Source of the DNA: BOKV01 sp041742235
GTDB taxonomy: Bacteria > Pseudomonadota > Alphaproteobacteria > Rhizobiales > Rhizobiaceae
Direction: 5' to 3'
NCBI GenBank assembly: GCA_041742235.1
Contig: JBGSJA010000147.1
Location: forward strand, 1-7,535
DNA: 7,535 nucleotides
Part shown: piece after piece, positions 1-5,466 of the stretch
How the letters are laid out: each line of letters begins with the position of its first letter
Numbering within the stretch: the first letter of the stretch is position 1
Position numbers and translations under genes: made by a program
The notes under the pieces: generated by a model
Told to the model about the DNA's origin: nothing
The model's database searches: none
Seen by the model: the letters and a program-made list of their open reading frames with translations, nothing else

Positions 1-65
1 GTGAAAGGATCAAGCGACAGACCATCGAGCATCGGCGCTTGCAACACCGCAAACTCGCCGCTTAA
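1..65 (+). CDS. IS3-family transposase OrfB, C-terminal end (partial)
   Basis: Only the last 20 complete codons plus two bases of another are visible, in the frame that starts a codon at base 3 and ends with TAA at 63-65. The peptide begins ERIKRQTIEHRR and ends HRKLAA. This basic tail matches what I recall of the extreme C-terminus of IS3-family DDE (rve/integrase-core) transposases, where RERIKRxTI..RRLQH..xAA follows the YHESL...TPADVYFGR segment. The catalytic DDE residues are upstream, outside the window. The recognition rests on a short peptide; the adjacent gene truncation supports it independently. Confidence 0.65.
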   Translation, partial: ERIKRQTIEHRRLQHRKLAA

Positions 66-139
66 TATCAACCCTCAGACGAGGCCCGAACTCCGATAAT
101 TTACGCCGCGATCTGCGCCAAATGTTCTGACGACGGACA
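1..139 (+). mobile_element. Right end of an IS3-family insertion sequence (partial)
   Basis: The window opens inside an insertion sequence. It contains the end of an OrfB-type transposase (stop at 63-65) and about 75 bases of non-coding terminal sequence. The right boundary is placed at 139, after ...GACGACGGACA: IS3-family elements end in CA-3' (TG-5' read from the other side), and it is exactly here that the minus-strand ATPase reading frame stops looking like a native protein and gains a 12-residue tail. The element lies antisense to the gene it interrupts. The left end and the 3-4 bp target duplication are outside the window, so the exact boundary is inferred. Confidence 0.65.
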
Positions 140-403
140 CCTCGCAACAGCTTTGTCGAGGCAGATCTGTGCCGCTGACCTGAACTCACCAATCGACGGA
201 AAATCGACAGCCTTAACCGACATAACATCATAGGCGACCCTTACCGGGGCTTCCGAATTGTCACGCGCGTCGCGACTGTTCTGGCCAGTTTCTCGGGCGA
301 CGGCAGCAAACGGGCGGTCGCGGAAAGTCTCAATTCCCGCATCGCCAAGGCCTTCCCCGTCGCCACTGGGATTAGGTAGAAATCTTAATCCGATCCTGCT
401 CAT
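101..403 (-). pseudogene. GHKL/HATPase-fold ATPase, N-terminal fragment cut by an IS
   Basis: The frame starts at the ATG at 403-401 and gives 100 residues. About 88 look native (403-140); the last 12 (from CPSSEH to the stop at 101-103) come from the insertion sequence. Residues 37-46 include ETGQNSRDA, which fits the N-box of GHKL ATPases (Hsp90/MutL/MORC type), where the Asn of E...N..DA coordinates Mg-ATP. The preceding FLPNPSGDGEGL and GIETFRDRPF segments are typical of the ATP-binding proteins found beside cytosine methyltransferase, Vsr and Z1-domain genes. The G1 (DxGxG) and G2 boxes and everything C-terminal are missing, so no ATPase activity is expected. Its ATG overlaps the stop of the upstream small gene (ATGA), suggesting translational coupling. 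The remainder should lie beyond the left end of the IS. Confidence 0.72.
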
Positions 404-624
404 TCCAGCTTGAACCCGTCTTCGCCTGCCTTGCCATCGCCGCCATACCTGGCTTTTGCACTGTCCAGTTCCCGTTGCAGCGCCCGGAAAATCTTTTTCG
501 CGTCCTCATCTCCATACTCGTAGGAGCTCCTGTTGGCGAGATTCCCGACCAGCCTGATATCCCGGATCACACGGTTTACCCGCGCTTCCGCGAGCTCGAC
601 AAATTTCTTGCGCTTGTCCCTCAT
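400..624 (-). CDS. Small conserved-looking protein between methyltransferase and ATPase (74 aa)
   Basis: A 74-residue charged, probably helical protein that starts MRDKRKKFVELAEARV and continues with IRDIRLVGNLANRSSYEY, then GDEDAKKIFRALQREL. The open frame extends upstream to 858, but that part is low-quality and runs antisense into the methyltransferase gene. The ATG at 624 has AGGAG about nine bases upstream and begins the conserved-looking part. There is no signal peptide or membrane segment. Its TGA (402-400) overlaps the ATPase ATG (403-401), so the two are probably translated together. I recall similar 70-80 residue proteins of unknown function (NRSxYEY..ED..KI..AL..EL) in methyltransferase/GHKL-ATPase restriction-type clusters. 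No biochemical role is known to me; an accessory subunit or regulator of the ATPase is a guess from position alone. Confidence 0.75.
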   Translation of the reverse strand: MRDKRKKFVELAEARVNRVIRDIRLVGNLANRSSYEYGDEDAKKIFRALQRELDSAKARYGGDGKAGEDGFKLE

Positions 625-674
625 CCTCGCACGCTCCTGTATGAAGGCACCATCATACACAGGCAACCTACATA

Positions 675-721
675 TGCAATATATCCGGTGAATATAAGCG
701 AAATATCGGCCGGATATTGCA
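675..721. promoter_or_regulatory. AT-rich inverted repeat in the 187-bp gap upstream of the small gene
   Basis: The gap between the methyltransferase stop (812) and the small-gene start (624) has an AT-rich core unlike its surroundings. TGCAATATatCCGG (675-688) is mirrored by CCGGATATTGCA (710-721), a 12-bp inverted repeat with a 2-base insertion in the left arm and a 21-bp AT-rich spacer containing several TATA/ATAT tracts. This layout suits an operator or promoter controlling the small protein and ATPase separately from the methyltransferase. No unambiguous -35/-10 pair can be assigned. A second small dyad, GTCGAttTCGAC, is at 740-751. The symmetry is seen directly; the regulatory role is inferred. 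Confidence 0.45.
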
Positions 722-811
722 CATGCTGCAGCTCGGCCTGTCGATTTCGACGGCACTGTGAAACGGGAGGTTGGGGTTCGACCGCTTGTCGCGGGGTGCC
801 TGATGACCTGT

Positions 812-2383
812 TCAGCGGGAAATCGTGTGGGGCTTGCCGCGCAGGTTGGACTGATCAAGGTCTTGCCGCTGCTGCCGCTCTTCCAGCGCCGTCAGGACAA
901 CATCGGCAATCTGGCGTGCAAGGAACGGTGGAACCGCGTTGCCGACCTGACGATACTGTTCGGTCCTCGGCCCGCAGAAGATGTAGTTGTCCGGGAAGGT
1001 CTGCAATCTTGCCGCCTCCCTGACGGTCAGCGCCCTGCACTGTTCCGGATCGTAATGAATGTAGTAGTGGCCATCCTTCGAGATGTGGCTCGTGACGGTC
1101 TTCGATGGCGCGTCGGCCAGTTGAACCCGAAATCGGTCCGCAAACTTGCCACTGTCGCGATTCCTGTGTTCGGGCTGCAGCAATGCCGGGAACTCGTCCA
1201 GTTTCGGACTTCTCCCTGTCAATGCTGCATGAGACGCGGCCCAGGCATACCTGCCGAGATCGCCGGCCATATGGCCGCGCGTTTCGTGCTGGGGAAGCAC
1301 GGTCAGCCTTTCGTCCCTCAGCCACTCCCCGAGCCTGCCGCCGATATCGTCGCCAATTTGCGGGTACACCGCCGAAGATCGCGGTAGCGCCAGTTTCCGC
1401 GCTGAATTCGCTGCCTTCTGCATCCGTTTCGAGACATCGTCCCCGTTCGGATTCGAGGTCAGCAGACGCGCCTGTTCGGCGATGATTTCGCGCCACCGGG
1501 CAAGACTGTCGCCACGCCCGGTTCCGGCTCTCAGCCTCGGAAGTGAACCGATCACTTCTGAGACGGTCACGGGGGAAGAGGGCTTGAGCGTGGGGATACC
1601 CACAGATTGCCTTGCCAGATCCTCCCGGATACCGACGATGAATACGCGATGCCGCTCCTGGGGGATGCCATGTTCCTCGGCCTTCACGACGAAACCGCTG
1701 GTGCCGAACAGGTCGTCCCTGTCTGCGGCCAGCCCGTAGAGCCGATAGCCACCCTCCGATGCTGCTGCGCCCGAAAGATCGTCGAGTATCCGGGTGAAGA
1801 TTTCCCCGCCATCCACCCTGCTCGAGAGGATCCCCTTGACGTTTTCCATGACAAAGGCTGCCGGCTTCAGCCGCTCCAGGATCGCCACGTACTCGCGATA
1901 GAGATAGTGCCGCCTGTCCTCCTCGGGAACATAGTTCCCGATACCGCGATTGCGGGCACGCCCCACCAGCGAGTAGGCCTGACACGGCGGTCCGCCGATG
2001 AGAATCGTATCTCCCTGGAACTGCTCCCTGATCCGGTCGAGCCTGCCGGCAAGCAGTTCGAACACGCCCGGCTCTCCGAGAACGAGCTGGAGCGCATGCT
2101 CCTCCGCCTCTCGCCATGCAGCAGGATGCTTCTCCTGCATTGCGGGAATGATGGCGTCGCAGTCGCCATCGCGTACTGCAGCGTCCATAGCACTGTAGTA
2201 GTCGGCAGGAGCGCGGCCGAACCTGCGCAGGAACGACCGCAGGCGAAGGGTGCGAACCGCGTGACGATCCATCTCTACCGAAAACGCCACGTCGAGGACT
2301 GTCGGCGAAGAGCAGGCAGAAAATCCCTCCGAAAGCCCTCCCGGACCGGCGAACAGGTCGACAATGGCAAACTTGCGTGGCAT
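812..2383 (-). CDS. dcm: DNA (cytosine-5)-methyltransferase
   Basis: Transfers a methyl group from S-adenosylmethionine to C5 of cytosine in a specific DNA sequence. The start at 2383 (523 aa) is preferred over the ATG at 2410 because GGAG lies five bases upstream and motif I then starts at a normal distance. Motifs appear in the canonical order: I, DLFAGPGG (residues 9-16, SAM binding); IV, GGPPCQ with catalytic Cys134; VI, ENV (180-182); VIII, QERHR (242-246); a target-recognition stretch of ~200 residues; IX, RALTVREAARLQTFPD (450-465); X, GNAVPP (481-486). All key residues are present, so the enzyme should be active. About 118 residues separate motifs I and IV, more than in small enzymes such as M.HhaI. 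It is transcribed divergently from vsr, 63 bp away. The symbol dcm is used in the family sense; the target site cannot be read from the sequence. Confidence 0.96.
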   Translation of the reverse strand: MPRKFAIVDLFAGPGGLSEGFSACSSPTVLDVAFSVEMDRHAVRTLRLRSFLRRFGRAPADYYSAMDAAVRDGDCDAIIPAMQEKHPAAWREAEEHALQLVLGEPGVFELLAGRLDRIREQFQGDTILIGGPPCQAYSLVGRARNRGIGNYVPEEDRRHYLYREYVAILERLKPAAFVMENVKGILSSRVDGGEIFTRILDDLSGAAASEGGYRLYGLAADRDDLFGTSGFVVKAEEHGIPQERHRVFIVGIREDLARQSVGIPTLKPSSPVTVSEVIGSLPRLRAGTGRGDSLARWREIIAEQARLLTSNPNGDDVSKRMQKAANSARKLALPRSSAVYPQIGDDIGGRLGEWLRDERLTVLPQHETRGHMAGDLGRYAWAASHAALTGRSPKLDEFPALLQPEHRNRDSGKFADRFRVQLADAPSKTVTSHISKDGHYYIHYDPEQCRALTVREAARLQTFPDNYIFCGPRTEQYRQVGNAVPPFLARQIADVVLTALEERQQRQDLDQSNLRGKPHTISR

Positions 2384-2446
2384 CGATTCTCCGCACTGCT
2401 GCCACTCCAATACACCTTGGCAGCCGGAAAGCCAGGGTCAGCACAA
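2384..2446. promoter_or_regulatory. Divergent intergenic region between methyltransferase and vsr
   Basis: These 63 bp must hold, or lie next to, the start signals of both divergent genes. On the minus strand GGAG precedes the methyltransferase ATG by five bases. On the plus strand only a weak AGGG precedes the vsr GTG. An imperfect dyad, CCTTGGC...GCCAGGG, surrounds AGCCGGAAA at about 2415-2436 and could be an operator or an mRNA hairpin just ahead of vsr. I cannot identify convincing -35/-10 pairs. Confidence 0.4.
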
Positions 2447-2899
2447 GTGGCAGACATCGTTTCTCCCGAGATCCGATCGCGCATGATGGGCGCCATCCGC
2501 GGAACGAACACGAAACCGGAACTGGAACTGCGACGGGCGCTCCACAGGCAGGGGCTGCGCTACCGGCTCCACGCCAAGGACTTGCCCGGACGGCCAGACA
2601 TAATATTCCCCAAGCACCGCACCGTACTGTTCGTCCATGGGTGCTTCTGGCACCGCCATGAAGGCTGCCGGTATGCCACCACCCCCTCCACGAGGCCGGA
2701 GTTCTGGAAGGCCAAGTTCGATGGCAACACGGCTCGCGACGAGGCGGCGACAGAAGCGCTGCTGCGGGATCACTGGCGAGTCGGGATCGTGTGGGAGTGT
2801 CTGGCCAAGAGAGGGCAGCTGGAAGAGGCTGCGGAAGAAATCGCGGAGTTCGTCACGGCAAGCGAGAGTCCCTTCGCAGAATGGCCCGTCACCACCTAG
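2447..2899 (+). CDS. vsr: Very short patch repair endonuclease (Vsr)
   Basis: Nicks DNA 5' of the T in T:G mismatches that arise when 5-methylcytosine deaminates, starting repair back to C:G; it therefore protects the sites methylated by the adjacent methyltransferase. The GTG start at 2447 gives 150 residues beginning MADIVSPEIRSRMMGAI, which aligns end to end with the start of E. coli Vsr. With that numbering the catalytic and structural residues keep almost the same positions: E25, D51 (LPGRPD), H64, C66, F67, W68, H69 and H71 in HGCFWHRH, C74 and C118 (VWEC), so both the active site and the zinc site look intact. The match in numbering supports GTG over the upstream in-frame TTG at 2417. 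The open frame extends left to 1607, but that part is antisense to the methyltransferase. Confidence 0.95.
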   Translation: MADIVSPEIRSRMMGAIRGTNTKPELELRRALHRQGLRYRLHAKDLPGRPDIIFPKHRTVLFVHGCFWHRHEGCRYATTPSTRPEFWKAKFDGNTARDEAATEALLRDHWRVGIVWECLAKRGQLEEAAEEIAEFVTASESPFAEWPVTT

Positions 2900-3216
2900 G
2901 TGCTGCGGGTTCTGCCACCGCCAATTTGAACCAGAAGCAATGGCGGATTTGCGCCCTAGCTGGGTCATTGATCCGGCCTTAAGAAGCTCCCCAAAGAATG
3001 CCATTCGGCTAGGATGGAGCTTTGTGGTGAGACCATACGCCTGGGAACGCCAATTATGGCGATTTGTCTAAGGAGTAGAAACAGTCAGCGATAATGAACC
3101 CTTCTTCCTGTATGGGGCACATTGATTACATCATCGGATTTCGCTGACCTACTGCGGTGAGCGATCTTTCCCCCTGCTCAAGAATGCCGTGGCTGGGCAA
3201 ACAGGCAGAGGGGATC
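2900..3216. other. Gene-free stretch between vsr and the abiE promoter
   Basis: I find no supportable gene here. Open frames on either strand are short, have no recognisable motif and lack good start signals. Two dyads are visible: CCGCCA (2918-2923) with TGGCGG (2941-2946), which has a long loop and no T-run and so is not a convincing terminator, and an 8-bp perfect pair GTCAGCGA (3084-3091) with TCGCTGAC (3141-3148). The stretch is less GC-rich than its flanks and may be a remnant junction between independently acquired modules. Confidence 0.5.
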
Positions 3217-3245
3217 TTGACTGTCAGAAAAACATGCCTTATTTT
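3217..3245 (+). promoter_or_regulatory. Predicted promoter of the abiE operon (leaderless)
   Basis: TTGACT (3217-3222) and TATTTT (3240-3245) are separated by exactly 17 bp, a good sigma-70-type arrangement. Transcription would begin around 3251-3253, at or one or two bases before the antitoxin ATG (3253). No Shine-Dalgarno sequence precedes that ATG. Both facts point to a leaderless mRNA. The boxes are seen directly; the start point is inferred. Confidence 0.65.
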
Positions 3246-3251
3246 CTGACA
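3222..3251. promoter_or_regulatory. Perfect inverted-repeat operator overlapping the abiE promoter
   Basis: TGTCAGAAAA (3222-3231) and TTTTCTGACA (3242-3251) form a perfect 10-bp inverted repeat with a 10-bp spacer. It starts on the last base of the -35 box, contains the -10 box, and ends 1 nt before the ATG. Repeat centres lie 20 bp apart, about two helical turns, which suits two protomers of a repressor on one DNA face. AbiEi antitoxins are known to autorepress by binding inverted repeats in their own promoters, so AbiEi is the likely ligand. Confidence 0.7.
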
Positions 3252-3252
3252 C

Positions 3253-3882
3253 ATGAAGACGATCAGCGCTTCCGTTCCCCACCGGGTCATGAAGCGCGTC
3301 CGCGCAAGCGGACGCGGAAGCGTCTTCACGCCCAGCGACTTCCTCAAAGTCGCCGCTCGCTCGGCCGTCGACCAGGCGCTCTCTCGGCTGGTAAAGGGTG
3401 GCCAGCTTCGGCGGCTTGCGCGCGGTCTTTACGACTTCCCCAAGCTGCATCCGAAGCTCGGGCCTCTTTCGCCCGCTCCCGATGATGTGGCCCAAGCGCT
3501 CGCCCGTGAAACTGGCTCGCAGGTTCAGATCGCCGGCGCGCGGGCAGCGAATGCGCTCGGCCTCTCGACACAGGTTCCCGCGAAGAGCATTTATCTAACC
3601 GATGGCCCGTCAAGGCGCGTCGTACTGGGAAGACGTATCGTCGATCTTCGCCACGCCTCGCCAAAGCATCTGATTGCACCGGGCAGTCCTGCTGGTACGG
3701 TCGTTCAAGCCCTTCGCCATGTCGGCCCCATGCGGGCCGCCGACGTCGCGCAGGTCGCCTCGCGTCGGCTTTCCGCTAACGACAAGAGGAGACTGGCTTC
3801 GACTGCAGTTCAGGCGCCGGCTTGGATGCGGCCGACTCTCGTCTCGATCGCGAACGCAACAGTGGCCGATATCAATGGATAA
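3253..3882 (+). CDS. abiEi: AbiEi-like antitoxin/transcriptional repressor (DUF6088 type)
   Basis: A 209-residue antitoxin of a type IV AbiE toxin-antitoxin pair. The N-terminal ~65 residues form a winged helix-turn-helix: FTPSDFL, then a recognition-helix region around AVDQALSRLVKGGQLRRLARG and the wing LYDFPK. The middle (IAGARAANALGLSTQVP, residues ~97-113, then YLTDGPSRRVVLG and IVDLRHASPKHL) is typical of AbiEi/DUF6088 antitoxins. In studied AbiE systems AbiEi represses its own promoter and counters the toxin without stably binding it. The ATG sits immediately after the operator/promoter and has no ribosome-binding site, consistent with leaderless translation. The stop overlaps the toxin start by 8 nt. 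It appears intact; membership of the DUF6088 branch rather than classical AbiEi is from pattern memory. Confidence 0.88.
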   Translation: MKTISASVPHRVMKRVRASGRGSVFTPSDFLKVAARSAVDQALSRLVKGGQLRRLARGLYDFPKLHPKLGPLSPAPDDVAQALARETGSQVQIAGARAANALGLSTQVPAKSIYLTDGPSRRVVLGRRIVDLRHASPKHLIAPGSPAGTVVQALRHVGPMRAADVAQVASRRLSANDKRRLASTAVQAPAWMRPTLVSIANATVADING

Positions 3883-4912
3883 GGTTGCTCGGCTCCCCGC
3901 CGAGGGACGCGCAGCCCTCTTCGGGGAGACCAGCGCCGGCCGAGGCGTTGCCGACACGATCATCGAAAAAGACTTCTGGGTCTGCTGGACCCTGAGGCGC
4001 CTGTTCGGTCTGCCGAAAGGGACGACGGCCACCCTCGTCTTCAAAGGCGGCACGTCGCTCTCCAAGGCGTTCGGAGCCATCCGTCGCTTCTCCGAGGATA
4101 TCGACCTGTCGTTTGATCGCGCCGAACTCGGCTATACCGGCGACCGCGATCCCGAAATGGAAGGGATCAGCAGAAAAAAGGCGGCACGGCTGATCGATGA
4201 CCTAGTCGGCGACGTCGAGCGTCACATTGCGGAAAAGCTTCTCCCGACGCTCCGCGCCGCGATCGTCGAACAGCTTGGCGAACCGACCGACGGCGAGTGG
4301 ACGCTGGCAATCGATGCCGGTGACGCGCAGACGGTCAACTTCCATTACCCGACGGCGCTGGCGGCCACCGAATATGAGGGCATGGCCTACATCACCCCGC
4401 GGGTGAAGCTCGAACTCGGCGCGCGCGGCGATCCCTGGCCAACGGAGGAGAAGATCATCCGCCCCTACGCGGCAGAAGACTATCCCGACTTCTTCGAAGA
4501 ACCTAACACCGGCGTGACCGTCCTGTCAGCCCGCCGCACCTTCTGGGAGAAGGCGACCGCGCTTCATGCGGAAGCGCACCGCCCGGCAGATTCGCCGACG
4601 CCACAATATTTCTCGCGGCACTATTACGACCTCGCCATGCTGCTCGATACAGATGAGGGTAAGGCGGCGGCCGCGGACTTCGAGCTGCTCGCTCAGGTCG
4701 CCAAGCACAAGACGACGTTCTTCTGGTCGGGATGGGCTAGCTACGACACCGCCCAGCCCGGGACGCTGCGGCTCCTTCCGAACGAGGCGCGGATGAGGGA
4801 TCTGCGCGCGGATTATCGAGCCATGGCGCCGATGATGTTCGACGAGAGTCCGCCGCCCTTCGACGACATACTTGCGAAGATCGCAGCTCTACAAGAAATA
4901 ATAAACGCATAG
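3875..4912 (+). CDS. abiEii: AbiEii-family nucleotidyltransferase toxin
   Basis: A 345-residue toxin of the AbiEii/MenT nucleotidyltransferase family, which disables translation or another essential process by transferring nucleotides (some members act on tRNA 3' ends), giving abortive infection. The start is the ATG at 3875, inside the last codons of abiEi (8-nt overlap, ATGGATAA), giving translational coupling and no need for its own strong ribosome-binding site. Family signatures: motif I, FKGGTSLSK (56-64); motif II, RFSEDIDLSFD (71-81) with the metal-binding DxD; EKATALHAEAHR (225-236); and RHYYDLAML (248-256). All are intact, so the toxin should be active. The open frame extends upstream to 3674, but that part overlaps abiEi antisense-free coding and is not native. 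The substrate cannot be predicted from sequence alone. Confidence 0.93.
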   Translation: MDKVARLPAEGRAALFGETSAGRGVADTIIEKDFWVCWTLRRLFGLPKGTTATLVFKGGTSLSKAFGAIRRFSEDIDLSFDRAELGYTGDRDPEMEGISRKKAARLIDDLVGDVERHIAEKLLPTLRAAIVEQLGEPTDGEWTLAIDAGDAQTVNFHYPTALAATEYEGMAYITPRVKLELGARGDPWPTEEKIIRPYAAEDYPDFFEEPNTGVTVLSARRTFWEKATALHAEAHRPADSPTPQYFSRHYYDLAMLLDTDEGKAAAADFELLAQVAKHKTTFFWSGWASYDTAQPGTLRLLPNEARMRDLRADYRAMAPMMFDESPPPFDDILAKIAALQEIINA

Positions 4913-4939
4913 CACGAGGCCGCCGCTGGGGAGGAATTC

Positions 4940-5429
4940 ATTAGCTCGATACTTTCCATTGATCTGCACTTGATTGACGACCTCGTGGAAATAATCCGAG
5001 GGCGTGGCTACGTGCTGGATCTCTCGGATCCGAGTTTCTCGCAATTCTTCGCCGCCGAGCTGGATATCGACATCGATGATCCGATCTACGCCGAGCACGG
5101 CGGCTCCAGGGGAAAGCGGCTGCGCTGCTTTCTTCAGAAGGTCGATGACGCGACTGCCGCCCGCACCCTGAAAGCGCTGTGGGAAGATCGCACAGAACGG
5201 TTGGCGCGCAACGGACAACCGGATCCTGTCGTCAACGCCGAGGGCCGATACCTGACGCTTCTTGCCCGCCTCACGGGACGGCCCGGCGATGGCGCCGGCG
5301 ACCTTGCATCCATGCCACCGCATGAGCGGCTACGCGTTCGAAGGATTCCTTCGACGCCGCTTCGAGGCGGCGGCCTTGAAGGCGCGCGATCCGTTCTGAA
5401 ACACCGGAGAGCAGATAGACGGCAGTATC
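4940..5429 (+). pseudogene. Decayed Mrr-like restriction endonuclease gene (N-terminal remnant)
   Basis: The first frame reads SSILSIDLHLIDDLVE, then RGYVLDLSDPSFSQFFA, DIDDPIYAEHGGSRGKRL, NAEGRYLTLLARL and ends near ASMPPHERLR (~5332). The resemblance then continues in the next frame (GGC at 5328) as GYAFEGFLRRRFEAAALKA and DPF, hits TGA at 5397-5399, and continues with NTGEQIDGSI to 5429, after which similarity stops. The second part looks like the entry to an Mrr/PD-(D/E)xK nuclease domain, with EQIDG supplying the acidic residue; the expected following ExK strand is absent. Lesions: an ATT (4940-4942) where a start codon belongs, behind an excellent GGGGAGG; a frameshift; a nonsense codon (CGA to TGA fits); and loss of the 3' half, so that the qatA upstream region follows directly. 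A shortened protein from the TTG at 4970 is possible but would lack the nuclease. Family assignment is from memory. Confidence 0.65.
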
Positions 5430-5466
5430 CCGGTGCGGGAGCTTTTCGATCAGAACGGGGGAACCG

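Noticed and set aside
625..858. N-terminal extension of the 74-residue protein frame to 152 residues
   Set aside because: The added part is low-quality, overlaps the methyltransferase 3' end and crosses the AT-rich dyad; the ATG at 624 has a ribosome-binding site.
855..2444. Minus-strand open frame of 529 codons overlapping the methyltransferase
   Set aside because: It is the shifted frame of the methyltransferase gene; it is Arg/Ser/Gly-rich with no family motif, while the 812-2383 frame has all ten-motif landmarks.
1607..2446. Long N-terminal extension of the vsr frame
   Set aside because: It is antisense to the methyltransferase and shows no conserved protein; Vsr starts naturally at the GTG at 2447, matching E. 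coli Vsr numbering.
2918..2946. Possible rho-independent terminator after vsr (CCGCCA...TGGCGG)
   Set aside because: The stem is only 6 bp with a 17-base loop and no T-run follows, so it does not meet terminator criteria.
2438..3004. Minus-strand open frame of 188 codons over vsr and the following gap
   Set aside because: Mostly antisense of vsr, with no motif; the part past vsr (2900-3004) is too short to judge and resembles nothing I know.
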